This document shows, in pieces, positions 19,016 to 29,427 of a stretch of DNA of 64,000 nt. Origin of the DNA: Cyclobacteriaceae bacterium (GTDB lineage: Bacteria > Bacteroidota > Bacteroidia > Cytophagales > Cyclobacteriaceae). A model generated the notes under the pieces. That model was given only the letters and a program-made list of their open reading frames with translations. It ran no database searches and was not told the DNA's origin. The translations under genes and the position numbers were made by a program. The number at the start of each line of letters is the position of its first letter. Within the stretch, counting starts at the first letter, position 1. The stretch covers positions 186,001-250,000 of the forward strand of contig JAHBUC010000002.1 of the NCBI GenBank assembly GCA_019638275.1. Direction: 5' to 3'.

Positions 19016-20941
19016 TCAGGCGGGTTTGTTCGCCAGTTCAAGCATTGCGTGTACGGCCTTTTCAATGTGCCCGGCATCAAAGCCACATTCGTGGTGAAGC
19101 TCTGATTGCTCACCATGCTCTACTATTCTGTCAGGAATTCCCAATCTTTTTACTTCAGCCTGATAGTGATGGTCGGCCATAAATTCCAATACAGCGCTTC
19201 CAAACCCTCCCTGAATGCAGCCATCTTCTACCGTAATGATTTTTGTGTACGATGAGAATATTTTATGCAGCAGTTTTTCATCAAGTGGTTTTACAAAGCG
19301 CATATCGTAATGCCCGATGGAGATTCCTTTTTTCTCTAATCGTTCACATACCTCAACTGCATAATTGCCAATATGGCCAATAGTAAGAATGGCAACTTCT
19401 TCGCCTTCGCGAATGACTCTTCCTGTACCGATTTCGATTTCCTCAAAAGGAGTTCGCCAGTTCGGCATTACCCCCTGACCGCGCGGGTAGCGGATCGAGA
19501 ATGCTGTTTTTGCTCTGGGCAAAGATGCCGTGTACATCAGGTTACGAAGCTCTTGCTCGTTCATGGGAGCTGATACAATAATATTGGGTACACAACGGAA
19601 GTAAGCAATATCATAAGCACCGTGGTGGGTTGGCCCATCGGCACCGGCAAACCCGGCACGATCTAAACAGAAGTTCACCGGAAGATTCTGGATGCACACG
19701 TCATGTACTACCTGATCGTAGGCACGTTGCATGAACGAACTGTAAATATTACAGAACGGAATGATGCCTTGCGTTGCCAGGCCGGCAGAAAACGTAACCG
19801 CATGTTGTTCAGCAATACCTACATCGAAAGCGCGATCAGGCATTTCCTTCATCATGATGTTCATGGAAGAGCCCGAAGGCATAGCGGGTGTTATACCTAC
19901 AATTTTATCATTCTGTTTGGCTAGCTCGACAAGCGTATGACCAAATACATCCTGGTACTTGGGCGCCTGAGGCTTGTCATAAACTTTCTTATGTATCTCA
20001 CCTGTAATTTTATCGAAGGTACCAGGTGCATGCCATGTGGTAGCGTTCCCTGATTCAGCCGGAGCATAGCCCTTGCCTTTAACCGTAACGCAATGCAAAA
20101 TCTTCGGACCTTTAATCGACTTCAGGTCATTTAGTATGCTCACCAAATGATTCACATCATGTCCATCAACCGGGCCAAAGTATCGCAGGTTAAGCGATTC
20201 AAAAAAGTTACTCTGACTTAACAATGTTGACTTTATACCATTCTCAATCTTCGAAACTATTTCCTGAGCATTCTTACCAAATGAGGAGAGCTTACCCAAC
20301 AGGTTCCATACCTCATCTTTCAGTTTGTTGTAGGTTTTGGAAGTGGTTATGTCGGTTAAATAATCTTTCAATGCGCCCACATTTGGGTCTATCGACATGC
20401 AATTGTCGTTTAGAATGATGAGCAGGTTGGCATTGGAAACGCCTGCGTGATTTAACCCTTCAAACGCAATACCCCCTGTAAGTGCTCCGTCACCAATAAC
20501 TGCAATATGATGCTTGTCTTCCTGGTTTAAGCATTGCGATGCAACCGCCATACCCAGTGCTGCAGAAACTGAAGTGGAGGAATGGCCTACACCGAAAGCA
20601 TCATAAATACTTTCGCTACGTTTCGGAAACCCTGATATGCCGCCATAAAAACGGTTGGTGTGAAACACATTTTTCCGGCCGGTAAGAATTTTATGCCCGT
20701 ATGCCTGGTGCCCTACATCCCAAACCAATTGGTCGTTGGGGGTATTGAAAACGTAGTGCAGCGCAGCGGTAAGTTCAACCACACCAAGGCTTGCTCCGAA
20801 ATGCCCTCCATAAACGGACACATTATCGATAATGAAATGACGCAGTTCGTCACAGAGTTGTACCAATTGCGCCTGATCAAGTTTCTTTACATCATCAGGG
20901 CTGTTGATTTTTGCCAAAAGAGGGCCGGGGGTGATAAGCAT
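19016..20941 (-). CDS. dxs: 1-deoxy-D-xylulose-5-phosphate synthase
   Basis: This thiamine-diphosphate enzyme condenses pyruvate and glyceraldehyde 3-phosphate, the first step of the MEP isoprenoid pathway. The 641-residue product has the N-terminal ThDP-binding region (VIGDGALTGGIAFEGLNHAG and NDNCMSI), a transketolase-like middle domain (CLDRAGFAGADGPTHHGAYD) and a C-terminal transketolase domain. Its length is typical. A polyprenyl synthase later in the window (52124-53095) uses products of this pathway. It is divergent from scpA across 173 nt. Confidence 0.97.
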   Translation of the reverse strand: MLITPGPLLAKINSPDDVKKLDQAQLVQLCDELRHFIIDNVSVYGGHFGASLGVVELTAALHYVFNTPNDQLVWDVGHQAYGHKILTGRKNVFHTNRFYGGISGFPKRSESIYDAFGVGHSSTSVSAALGMAVASQCLNQEDKHHIAVIGDGALTGGIAFEGLNHAGVSNANLLIILNDNCMSIDPNVGALKDYLTDITTSKTYNKLKDEVWNLLGKLSSFGKNAQEIVSKIENGIKSTLLSQSNFFESLNLRYFGPVDGHDVNHLVSILNDLKSIKGPKILHCVTVKGKGYAPAESGNATTWHAPGTFDKITGEIHKKVYDKPQAPKYQDVFGHTLVELAKQNDKIVGITPAMPSGSSMNIMMKEMPDRAFDVGIAEQHAVTFSAGLATQGIIPFCNIYSSFMQRAYDQVVHDVCIQNLPVNFCLDRAGFAGADGPTHHGAYDIAYFRCVPNIIVSAPMNEQELRNLMYTASLPRAKTAFSIRYPRGQGVMPNWRTPFEEIEIGTGRVIREGEEVAILTIGHIGNYAVEVCERLEKKGISIGHYDMRFVKPLDEKLLHKIFSSYTKIITVEDGCIQGGFGSAVLEFMADHHYQAEVKRLGIPDRIVEHGEQSELHHECGFDAGHIEKAVHAMLELANKPA

Positions 20942-21114
20942 ATTTTTCCAGGTATAAAGCGTTTAACAATGGGCTTAAACCAATTGTTTTGGCCGGGTGG
21001 AACCATTCACAATTCCGTAAAAATACATAATTCGTCAGTTAGGGCATTATTTATTGTAACCGAACCCATTTTTGCGCCCCTGCTAACGAAATTTGGAATA
21101 AATTTGCCCCCTCA

Positions 21115-21888
21115 ATGGCTACAACAACACAGGAAAATTTCGAGGTCAGATTACCCCTTTTTGAGGGCCCTTTCGACCTTTTATTGTTTTTTATCGAACG
21201 CGATGAGCTGGATATCTACGATATTCCTATCGCCAAAATCACCAAAGACTTTCTGGATTACCTCCACCACCTGGACACGCTGAACGTTGAGGTGGCCAGC
21301 GAATTTATCCTGGTAGCCGCTACGCTAATGCGCATCAAATCAAAAATGTTGCTGCCCCGTCCGCAGATTGATGAGCAGGGCAACGAAATTGATCCGCGTG
21401 AAGAATTGGTAAAGCACTTGTTGGAATACAAGAAGTACAAATCCGTTATCGATAACTTCCAGAAAATGGAAGAAACTGAATTGATGAAGGAAAAGCGCGG
21501 CAACCTGATGAAGGAACTGAGGTCGCTTGCTGAAAGCAGCAACGTAGAAGCCGAACTTCAGGATGTTGATTTATTTAAGCTGATGACAGTTTTCGAAAAA
21601 GTGTTGAAACGTTTTGAGGCTGAGAAAAACAAACCGGTACACCAGGTTATTCAATATCCGTACACCATGGAAGATCAGAAGAAATTTTTGCTCAACGAAG
21701 TGGCTACAAAAGAGCGGGTTTCTTTTACTGAAATTGTAGAGGCTTTTAAAACACGAATTGCGTTAATCTTCAATTTTCTTTCCATTCTTGAACTACTGGC
21801 TGTAGGTCAGTTAGGCATACAAGTTGGAGAGGGTTATAATAATTTCTGGATAACGAAGGCTGAGGAAGTTAATGCTGAAAATCAGTAA
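21115..21888 (+). CDS. scpA: Segregation and condensation protein A
   Basis: A kleisin subunit that bridges SMC heads in chromosome condensation. The 257-residue product begins with the ScpA hallmark FEVRLPLFEGPFDLLLFFIE, then IPIAKITKDFLDYL and ASEFILVAATLMRIKSKMLL. The C-terminal winged-helix region ends near residue 240. A near-consensus TAAATTTG lies 8 nt before the start codon, hinting at a very short leader, but no good -33 element is correctly spaced. scpB is not in the window. Confidence 0.95.
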   Translation: MATTTQENFEVRLPLFEGPFDLLLFFIERDELDIYDIPIAKITKDFLDYLHHLDTLNVEVASEFILVAATLMRIKSKMLLPRPQIDEQGNEIDPREELVKHLLEYKKYKSVIDNFQKMEETELMKEKRGNLMKELRSLAESSNVEAELQDVDLFKLMTVFEKVLKRFEAEKNKPVHQVIQYPYTMEDQKKFLLNEVATKERVSFTEIVEAFKTRIALIFNFLSILELLAVGQLGIQVGEGYNNFWITKAEEVNAENQ

Positions 21889-21911
21889 TCTGTACTTTCT
21901 GTTTCAGACTT

Positions 21912-23318
21912 TTACGGTCTCGCATTAAACTCATCCACCAGGCCACCAGTAATTCGCACAAGTTCTGTCTTGCTAAAGAGCACATTGTAAATCGCCAGAA
22001 AGTTCTCCAGGGCTGCGTTTTGATACGCTTCCTGCACAATGCGCAAATCAATAGCGCTTAATGCACCGTTCTTGTAACGTTCATTTGCCAACTCCAGGTT
22101 TAATTCGGTTGCTTTGAATTTCACGTTGGCAATTTCAACCAACTGCCTTCGTAAATTATATTCATCAAACGTTACCTGAAGGCCATTCTCCAATGAAAGT
22201 TTCAGTTGATCAACATTCATCTGCGCGATCTGCTCCCGCACTTTTGCGTTTTCAATGTTGCGGTTAATCTGTCCGCCATTAAAAAGCGTATAGCGCAAGG
22301 TGAAATTGCCATACGCACCATACGAATAACCATCGTTGGTTTGTCGTACCTGAACCACGCCCGGAAGGTTGCTTATAACAGGCGTATTCTCATCACCATT
22401 TACATAGCCAATGGTTTGTGGCGGGCCGATTCTTGAACCAAAATTTGCATTCAGCCTGTCTAACGAGCCATTCAAACCTGTATTAAGGGTAACCGTTGGA
22501 TACCGGTCGGCCATAGCAGCTTTTGTGGCCAGGCGCATCAACTCCTGATTCATGTATTGATTGCGCAGGTTAGTATTGGTAGAAGACATCTTTCTGCGCA
22601 AATCATCAACCGCATAAACTTCATTAACAAATGTAAGTGAGTCGGTGAGGTTATATGTTTTGCTTATATCTTCATTCAACAACACATTGAGGTTGCGGAT
22701 GGTGTTCCTGTACGTTAGTTCTTGCAGTAGATAGTTTGTTGAGTCTGTCAGGTAATCATTTTGCGCCTGTAACACATCAAACGTAATGGCCCCGCCTAAT
22801 TCTTTGCGCAGTTTAACATAGTCATAACGTTCACGGGAAAAATCCATTACTTTTTTTCGCAAGTCGGTGCGCTCACGTTCCATTAAGGCCAGGTAATAAT
22901 TAAGAATAATTGCCTGGATGGTGTTCTCAATAACGAGCGTAGCATTACCATAACTCACTTTTTCGAGTTGCTCAAGCTGGCGTTTTGAAATGCGCACAAA
23001 GAAACCATCGAAAAGAATAAACTGTACATCCAGCTGCCCGACAAGGTTATCGGAAATGTTTTGACCGGGTACCGCGAAAGGGTTGGCCGGCTGACGATAC
23101 GTTATATTATTATTTTGATTGCCGTTCAGATTAACCGTAGGCAAAGCTCCCGCTTGCCCCCACTTATTGTTGCGACTGGCAATATCAATCTCAAGCTTTT
23201 GTATTTGTACATCAAAATTATTCTGCAGGCCAAGCTCAATAGCACGTGCAAGACTGAGTTGCTCCTGTGCTGCACCAACAAAAGGCAAAAGAAAAAATAC
23301 CAGAACAAAATACCTCAT
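21912..23318 (-). CDS. TolC-family outer-membrane efflux protein
   Basis: A 468-residue outer-membrane channel of the OEP family. It has a signal peptide (MRYFVLVFFLLPFVGAAQ) and two repeats of long alpha-helical barrel segments, for example LSLARAIELGLQNNFDVQIQ near residue 22 and the matching repeat near residue 390 (ATELNLELANERYKNGALSA). It starts 2 nt after the stop of the RND pump gene and completes a three-gene tripartite pump. Confidence 0.93.
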   Translation of the reverse strand: MRYFVLVFFLLPFVGAAQEQLSLARAIELGLQNNFDVQIQKLEIDIASRNNKWGQAGALPTVNLNGNQNNNITYRQPANPFAVPGQNISDNLVGQLDVQFILFDGFFVRISKRQLEQLEKVSYGNATLVIENTIQAIILNYYLALMERERTDLRKKVMDFSRERYDYVKLRKELGGAITFDVLQAQNDYLTDSTNYLLQELTYRNTIRNLNVLLNEDISKTYNLTDSLTFVNEVYAVDDLRRKMSSTNTNLRNQYMNQELMRLATKAAMADRYPTVTLNTGLNGSLDRLNANFGSRIGPPQTIGYVNGDENTPVISNLPGVVQVRQTNDGYSYGAYGNFTLRYTLFNGGQINRNIENAKVREQIAQMNVDQLKLSLENGLQVTFDEYNLRRQLVEIANVKFKATELNLELANERYKNGALSAIDLRIVQEAYQNAALENFLAIYNVLFSKTELVRITGGLVDEFNARP

Positions 23319-23320
23319 AG

Positions 23321-26300
23321 TTACTCTTCGATAACGGCCCGTGCTTCTTTACTGCTGAAATACGAATAAACGGCCGGGATTACATATAGTGTTAAAATGG
23401 TTGCGAACAACAATCCTCCGATTACGGCAATGCCCATCGATACCCGGCTTTCAGAGCCGGCACCCAACGCCAATGCAATTGGAAGAATACCAAGAATGGT
23501 AGACATGCTGGTCATGAGGATGGGGCGGAAACGTGATTCAGCTGCATCGACAACTGCATCGAAACGCTTTAAACCTTGCTCTTTACGTTGGTTGGCAAAT
23601 TCAACAATGAGGATACCGTTTTTCGTTACCAACCCAATAAGCATGATAATGCCGATCTGACTGAATACATTTAACGTCTGATCAAAATACCATAACGATA
23701 ACAGCGCCCCGGCAAGGGCAAGGGGCACCGTAAACATAATTATAAACGGATCTCGGAAGCTCTCAAACTGACCGGCCAATACGAGGTAAATAATGGCCAG
23801 GGCAATAATAAACGCCTGATAAATGGTGGAAGAACTTTCTGCAAATTCGCGCGAAGTGCCATCCAGACTTGTCGTATACGTTTCATCCAATACGCCATCG
23901 GCAATTCGCCTCATCTCTTCAATTCCTTCGCCAAGTGAAACGCCTGGCGCCAATTGCGCACTTACTTTTGCTGATGAGTAACGGTTAAACCGATACAGTT
24001 GTGGCGGACTGCTGAGTTCACTGATCGTAACCAAATTATCTAACTGAATGAGATCACCTCGATTATTTTTTACATATAAAGTCTTCAAATCAAGCGGTTC
24101 ATTTCTGTTTTGACGTTCAACCTGACCGATGATCTGGTACTGTTTACCATCCATAATGAAGTTGCCAAAACGAGAACCGCTTAACCCCAGTTGAAGGGTT
24201 TGCGCAATATCAAAAACATTTACACCCAGTGTTCGGGCTTTATCTCTGTTTATGGAAATGTTGATCTCCGGCTTATTGAATTTCAAATCCAGATCAACAA
24301 AAGTAAACTTAGGGCTGGAGGAGGCCTGTAAAACAAACTCAGGCAGTACTTCCTTTAGCTTATCAATTTCCGGTGCTTGAATCACAAACTGTACCGGTAA
24401 ACCTCCTCTGCGATCGCCAATTGTTTGAGGCAATGCCGCAAAACTCCGGATGCCGGTCATTGAACGCAGCCTTTTGCTCAGGTCTTCAGAAATTTCCTGG
24501 TGTGATCGATTGCGCTCATGAGCATCAGATAACATCACCCGAACAAAACCAGAATTTACTCCACCTCCGGCAAATCCCGGTGCGGTCACTGAAATTGTTC
24601 CTCGCATTTCAGGAACCCACGAAAGATTGATTGAATCTGTAATTGCTTTCACATACTGATCCATGTATTCATACGTTGCCCCTTCAGCTGCCTGCATTTG
24701 AAGGCGAAACTCTGCGCGATCTTCCATGGGCGCCAGTTCGGTTGGAATATTTGAGCCCAGCAGGTAAATCAAACCAGCTGCCGCAACAATGATAACGAAC
24801 CCAACCCAACGCACTTTCATAAAGCTTTCGAGTGAGCGCGTGTACAGATCATTTAACCAAATAAAGAACGGCTCCGTTACCCGGTATAACCACGGCTGCT
24901 TTTCCCGCTTTTTTAAGATGCGCGAACACATCATCGGTGTAAGTGAAAGCGAAACAAATGAAGAAATTACCACCGCACCTGCCACCACCAATCCAAATTC
25001 ACGGAACAAGCGCCCGGTTAGTCCTTGTAAAAAGATTACCGGTAAGAAAACCGCAACCACAGCTACGGTTGTGGAAATTACCGCAAAATAAATTTCAGTG
25101 GCGCCCTTCTTTGCTGCTTCGGCAGGTTCTTCTCCATCTTCAACTTTTGTATAAATGTTTTCCAGCACCACAATGGCGTCATCCACCACAAGCCCAATCG
25201 CCAATACAATACCGAGCAACGTAAGTACATTCACAGTGAATCCCAGAAGATACATCAGGAAGAAAGTACCAATGAGTGAAATGGGAATGGTTACTACCGG
25301 GATAAGGGTTGTGCGCCAATCACGCAAAAAGATAAAGATGATGGAAAGCACCAGTACAAATGCTATGATGATCGTTTCCTGCACCTCCAGTATGGAGGCG
25401 CGTATGTATTGTGTGGAGTCGTAACTCAATAGTATGGAGACGTCTGGTGGCAAGTCTCTTTTAATTTGTTCAAGGCGTTGATACAGCCTGTCGGCTATGT
25501 CAATATTATTCGCACCCGGCTGTGCTACTATGGCCAGCGCAACACTCGGAATTCCGTCACGTCTTAATAATGTTCTGTCGTTTTCTGCGCCAAGCTTGGC
25601 GTAACCAATGTCGTTGAAGCGTACAATGTTGTCGCCATCCTCTTTAATGATCAGGTTGTTGAAATCTTCTTCCGTAACCAATCGGCCAACCGTGCGAACG
25701 GTTAGTTCCGTAGCTTCACCTTCAACACGACCAGAGGGCAATTCAACATTCTCGCGATTCAGTGCCTGTAATACATCGGATGGCGCCAGCCTCAAGGAAG
25801 CCAATCGGATCGGGTCCATCCACATGCGCATGGAATACCTGCGCTGCCCCCAAATGTTCACCACACTTACACCCGGTATGGTTTGAAGTCTTTCTTTAAA
25901 GGTTATTTCAGCTATACGCGAAAGCTCAAGCAGATCACGTTTATCACTAACTATAGAAAAGAAAATAATCGGGCTGGAGTCGGCATCAGCTTTTGATACC
26001 ACGGGCGGATCAACATCCGGTGGCAGGTTTCGAATGGCCCCTGAAACTTTATCGCGAACATCATTCGCGGCAGCCTCAAGGTCAATACCCAATTCAAACT
26101 CCACAGTAATGTTGCTTCTTCCTTCGCGGCTGGCTGAGGTTATGGTGCGAATACCGGCAATTCCATTAATCGCATCTTCAAGGGGTTCTGTTATTTGCGA
26201 CTCAATAACATCAGCATTTGCGCCCACATAATTTGTAGAAACCGAAATTACCGGAGGATCAACACTGGGAAATTCGCGCACACCGAGGTAGGAAAACCCA

Positions 26301-26383
26301 ATGATGCCGAAAAGCACGATTACAAGCGACATTACAATGGCCAGCACTGGTCGCTTAATACTGATGTTTGATAAACTCGCCAT
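23321..26383 (-). CDS. RND-family multidrug efflux transporter, inner-membrane pump
   Basis: A 1020-residue proton-driven pump of the HAE1 (AcrB/MexB) type. N-terminal SIKRPVLAIVMSLVIVLFG is the first membrane helix. The paired aspartates of TM4 are in GLVVDDAIVVLENIYTKVED, typical of proton-translocating drug pumps and not of heavy-metal pumps. A second block of helices follows (FIIMFTVPLALAGALLSLWY). It is in an operon with the adaptor gene upstream (35 nt) and the outer-membrane channel downstream. Drug substrates cannot be predicted. Confidence 0.96.
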   Translation of the reverse strand: MASLSNISIKRPVLAIVMSLVIVLFGIIGFSYLGVREFPSVDPPVISVSTNYVGANADVIESQITEPLEDAINGIAGIRTITSASREGRSNITVEFELGIDLEAAANDVRDKVSGAIRNLPPDVDPPVVSKADADSSPIIFFSIVSDKRDLLELSRIAEITFKERLQTIPGVSVVNIWGQRRYSMRMWMDPIRLASLRLAPSDVLQALNRENVELPSGRVEGEATELTVRTVGRLVTEEDFNNLIIKEDGDNIVRFNDIGYAKLGAENDRTLLRRDGIPSVALAIVAQPGANNIDIADRLYQRLEQIKRDLPPDVSILLSYDSTQYIRASILEVQETIIIAFVLVLSIIFIFLRDWRTTLIPVVTIPISLIGTFFLMYLLGFTVNVLTLLGIVLAIGLVVDDAIVVLENIYTKVEDGEEPAEAAKKGATEIYFAVISTTVAVVAVFLPVIFLQGLTGRLFREFGLVVAGAVVISSFVSLSLTPMMCSRILKKREKQPWLYRVTEPFFIWLNDLYTRSLESFMKVRWVGFVIIVAAAGLIYLLGSNIPTELAPMEDRAEFRLQMQAAEGATYEYMDQYVKAITDSINLSWVPEMRGTISVTAPGFAGGGVNSGFVRVMLSDAHERNRSHQEISEDLSKRLRSMTGIRSFAALPQTIGDRRGGLPVQFVIQAPEIDKLKEVLPEFVLQASSSPKFTFVDLDLKFNKPEINISINRDKARTLGVNVFDIAQTLQLGLSGSRFGNFIMDGKQYQIIGQVERQNRNEPLDLKTLYVKNNRGDLIQLDNLVTISELSSPPQLYRFNRYSSAKVSAQLAPGVSLGEGIEEMRRIADGVLDETYTTSLDGTSREFAESSSTIYQAFIIALAIIYLVLAGQFESFRDPFIIMFTVPLALAGALLSLWYFDQTLNVFSQIGIIMLIGLVTKNGILIVEFANQRKEQGLKRFDAVVDAAESRFRPILMTSMSTILGILPIALALGAGSESRVSMGIAVIGGLLFATILTLYVIPAVYSYFSSKEARAVIEE

Positions 26384-26418
26384 TTTCTTTCTTTACTGTG
26401 TTATACGTACAAACAAGG

Positions 26419-27480
26419 CTACTGCACTTTGGTTAGCACCACATCCAATCCATTACGCATTTGCAACATACCCGTGGTGATCAGTGTATCCCCTTGATTC
26501 AAACCCGTAACAATTTCAACACTGCGGTCAGTTCTTAAACCTATTTCTACTTTCACCTCTGTGGCTTTTCCCGCCTTACTCAAATAAACTTTGTGACCAC
26601 TTAGCTCGGGCACAACAGCCTCAGACGGAACCAATATGGCGTTGTCAATCGTTTGAAGGATCAACTCAACACGAACAAACTGGCCAGGTAAAAGAATGTT
26701 TCCTGTATTATCTGCCAATGCACGAACCCGTAATGTGCGGGTGTTGGCATCAATCTGCGGCTCAATAGCATATACTTCGCCCTCCAATACACGTGCATCA
26801 TTTTCAATGGTGAAGAATATCTTCTTACCAGGCTGAACCTGAGTGCTGTACCGGCCGGGTACTGCAAATTCAATTTTTGCCGGACTCAGGTTGTATAGCG
26901 TTGCGATTACCGTGCTGGAGTTGATAAATGCTCCTTCACTAACAAAACGAAGGCCGATGGTTCCGTCAAAAGGTGCTCGAATTTTTGTTTTCTCCCACTG
27001 CGCCTCCAGCAAGCGAATGTCAGCGTTGGTAACGTTTAATCGGTTCAAGGCATTATCGTACTCTTCCTGGCTAATGGCATCTTTCTCCAGAAGTTTGCGC
27101 TGGCGGAACTCATTATCTTCGTTGAGCTTCTTGTTGTGCCGCTCTTTGGTGAGCTGAGCTTCAAGCTCATCATCATTTATTTCAACCAAAAGGTCGCCTC
27201 TTTTCACACGCTTTCCTTCCCTGAAATGGATACGCGAAATCTTACCCGATATTTCACTCTTGATTTCCAATGATTCGTTTGGCAGGACGGATCCTGTAAT
27301 GACAAGTTTGTTATCCAGCCGCTCCGGTTTTAACACAATCGCCTCTACCGGAAGTTTCGGTTGTGCTGAGCCTGCTGCCGGACCCTGTTCATCTTTTGAG
27401 CTGAACAGATTGAGTTTTGGCAGCGCCAGCAAAAACAATATGCCTACAACAACAACCCCGGTCAGAATTTTTTTCTTCAT
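26419..27480 (-). CDS. RND efflux periplasmic adaptor (MFP)
   Basis: A 353-residue membrane-fusion protein linking the RND pump to the outer-membrane channel. The N-terminal anchor is KILTGVVVVGILFLLALPKL. The biotinyl-lipoyl halves are in SGKISRIHFREGKRVKRGDL and APFDGTIGLRFVSEGAFI. A helical hairpin (about residues 115-165) sits between them, then a beta-barrel domain and a C-terminal membrane-proximal domain. It is the first gene of the pump operon, 27 nt after the coaE stop. Confidence 0.94.
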   Translation of the reverse strand: MKKKILTGVVVVGILFLLALPKLNLFSSKDEQGPAAGSAQPKLPVEAIVLKPERLDNKLVITGSVLPNESLEIKSEISGKISRIHFREGKRVKRGDLLVEINDDELEAQLTKERHNKKLNEDNEFRQRKLLEKDAISQEEYDNALNRLNVTNADIRLLEAQWEKTKIRAPFDGTIGLRFVSEGAFINSSTVIATLYNLSPAKIEFAVPGRYSTQVQPGKKIFFTIENDARVLEGEVYAIEPQIDANTRTLRVRALADNTGNILLPGQFVRVELILQTIDNAILVPSEAVVPELSGHKVYLSKAGKATEVKVEIGLRTDRSVEIVTGLNQGDTLITTGMLQMRNGLDVVLTKVQ

Positions 27481-27507
27481 AGTAAATAAAAGTATCGCGC
27501 TTCAGTT

Positions 27508-28110
27508 TTAGTTCCCTGATAAAAATTGCTGATGTAACAACAGCACCTGAGGAATTACCAGCTGAGAATCATCGTTGAAGATTACATAATTTGCCTGCTT
27601 TCGCTTCTCTTCATCCGGCATCTGGTTTTGAATTATTGCGCGCACATCCGCTTCACTCCGATGCGGGTCACGCTTCATCACCCGCGATACTTTTATATCA
27701 TCGGGTGCACACACTACAATAATTTTATCCAGCGCCTTATCCGAACCTGCTTCAAACAAAAGAGCAGCTTCTTTTATAACGTAGGTTTCTCTGCCGTTCG
27801 CCTCCACCCATTGCCTGTAATCTTCACCTACCCGTGGGTGCACCAGCTTATTCAACGTTTGAAGCTGTTGCGGATTGTTAAATACTCGCTCTCCCAGGTA
27901 CTTTCGGTTCAGGCTACCATCAGCATGGTACGACAAATCTCCGAATTCCTGACGGATTTGGGAGATGAGTATTCCATCGGTGGTCATTAAGGATTTCGCT
28001 CGGCTGTCGGCATCGTATACGGAAATACCCAAGCATTGAAATATGCGGCATATCAGGCTTTTGCCCGAGCCAATGCCTCCTGTAATACCCACCTGAAGCG
28101 GTCTTTTCAT
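27508..28110 (-). CDS. coaE: Dephospho-CoA kinase
   Basis: The last step of coenzyme A synthesis, ATP-dependent 3'-phosphorylation of dephospho-CoA. The 200-residue P-loop kinase has GITGGIGSGKS at residues 8-18, DADSRAKSLM, and KEAALLFEAGSDKALDKIIV, all typical of CoaE. It lies 9 nt downstream of the YbbR gene, a common Bacteroidota arrangement. Confidence 0.96.
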   Translation of the reverse strand: MKRPLQVGITGGIGSGKSLICRIFQCLGISVYDADSRAKSLMTTDGILISQIRQEFGDLSYHADGSLNRKYLGERVFNNPQQLQTLNKLVHPRVGEDYRQWVEANGRETYVIKEAALLFEAGSDKALDKIIVVCAPDDIKVSRVMKRDPHRSEADVRAIIQNQMPDEEKRKQANYVIFNDDSQLVIPQVLLLHQQFLSGN

Positions 28111-28119
28111 CTGTAAAAG

Positions 28120-29055
28120 TTAAAAACTTATGTGCAGCGTGTCCACCTCTACATGGCGAACAAACGGAGGGAGGTTGATCAGTTGCGGAACCAGCTTATG
28201 CGCGCCTTTGCCTAACCCGTACAGGTCAAGCAAAGCCTGCGTGCTTCTCATTAAATCTTGCTGATCTTCCGGTATGGAATAACGGTAGTACACCTTGGAA
28301 ATACCGGATGTTGATTTTAAACCCTTAGGTATATTTAAAATCTGAAGGTCGGCCGAATCACTTTTCTGAACCAAACGGCTTACTGAAAACCGGATGTTTA
28401 CCGTATTGGGGTTCGCAAAAATTAAATCGCCAGGAAATCCAATTTCAACAATCTCATTTACCGATGTGTTCATGTTTCGGATATCCGGCTGCAAAGCCAA
28501 CCTTTTAGAGAATGCATTGAGCAAACTCTGTGGGCCTTCCAGCCAAACTGAATCCGGAACGATACTTACCGCACTTGACAAACCGTATCCCTCTCGTATG
28601 TATTGATCTACCGAATCAAGCGCAACCAATACTTTCCGCCTTATTTTTGGATCGATCTGAATGTGCAGCGTATCCGTCATTACGAAGTTAATCTGCAACC
28701 CTTCCATTTGAGTGGTAAATAATGGTGGTAAGGTGGCACCTACAATTTTTTTTACTTCCGATGGATTCTCAAGCGGAATTCGAAGCGGAGGCACTTTTAA
28801 TCCCGAGCTTTTTCGCAAAAGATCCCATCCCAAACCACTCACATTGAGCTTTACTTCACGCGGTAAGGGCTTAACAGGAATGTAAGCCTCTTCATCAAAA
28901 TCAAAAGCCAACGGAAAATCAATACTAGCCGAATAGCTTTTGTTCAGGGAGTTAAATATCCAGAAAATAGCTGCGGCAAAAACACACAATAAAATGGCTT
29001 TCCAGTTTTTATTGTTGAATCGGAATAAACCCAGTATCGATCGTATCAATTCCAT
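28120..29055 (-). CDS. YbbR-like (CdaR-related) domain protein
   Basis: A 311-residue membrane-anchored protein. An N-terminal helix (AILLCVFAAAIFWIFNSLNK, about residues 20-40) is followed by tandem extracytoplasmic YbbR-type beta domains (for example PLPREVKLNVSGLGWDLLRK and RKVLVALDSVDQYIREGYGL). In Firmicutes YbbR/CdaR modulates the diadenylate cyclase CdaA; no cdaA is adjacent here, so that role is not assumed. It sits between yajC and coaE, as in many Bacteroidota. Confidence 0.85.
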   Translation of the reverse strand: MELIRSILGLFRFNNKNWKAILLCVFAAAIFWIFNSLNKSYSASIDFPLAFDFDEEAYIPVKPLPREVKLNVSGLGWDLLRKSSGLKVPPLRIPLENPSEVKKIVGATLPPLFTTQMEGLQINFVMTDTLHIQIDPKIRRKVLVALDSVDQYIREGYGLSSAVSIVPDSVWLEGPQSLLNAFSKRLALQPDIRNMNTSVNEIVEIGFPGDLIFANPNTVNIRFSVSRLVQKSDSADLQILNIPKGLKSTSGISKVYYRYSIPEDQQDLMRSTQALLDLYGLGKGAHKLVPQLINLPPFVRHVEVDTLHISF

Positions 29056-29085
29056 TCTTTACCGCAAAAGTTCAGGGGCGTTTCA

Positions 29086-29400
29086 TTATGCCCCTTTGGT
29101 GGCTGCCTTAGTGGCTTCCATGGAAATAGCAGACTTATTAAACTTAATTCGGCCGCCTTTTTCAACTTCCAGAATAAATGTATCCTTCTCCAATTCAGCA
29201 ATGCGACCATGAGCCCCGCCAATGGTAACCACATAATCACCGCGCTGAATTTCATCAGTAAATTTCTTTTGGTCTTTTGCCTTTTTCTGTTGTGGCCTGA
29301 TCATAAAGAAGTAGAAGATAACAATCATGAGGCCCATCATGATATAGAAACTGTAGTTACTTCCTTGTGCCTGTGCTTGTGCTAAAATGGAATAAATCAT
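29086..29400 (-). CDS. yajC: Preprotein translocase accessory subunit YajC
   Basis: A 104-residue small membrane protein of the SecDF-YajC complex. One membrane helix (SFYIMMGLMIVIFYFFMIRP) is followed by QQKKAKDQKKFTDEIQRGD and then VVTIGGAHGRIAEL, the standard YajC signature. The ATG at 29400 (MIYSILAQAQAQG) is chosen; the longer reading to 29457 would pass through the promoter and terminator described here. It begins the yajC-ybbR-coaE-efflux run. Confidence 0.95.
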   Translation of the reverse strand: MIYSILAQAQAQGSNYSFYIMMGLMIVIFYFFMIRPQQKKAKDQKKFTDEIQRGDYVVTIGGAHGRIAELEKDTFILEVEKGGRIKFNKSAISMEATKAATKGA

Positions 29401-29427
29401 ATGGTTAGTCAGTGTAAATTTTCGGTT

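Noticed and set aside
19009..19116. N-terminal extension of the alpha/beta hydrolase
   Set aside because: It overlaps dxs and adds no domain; the ATG at 19008 directly precedes the hydrolase fold.
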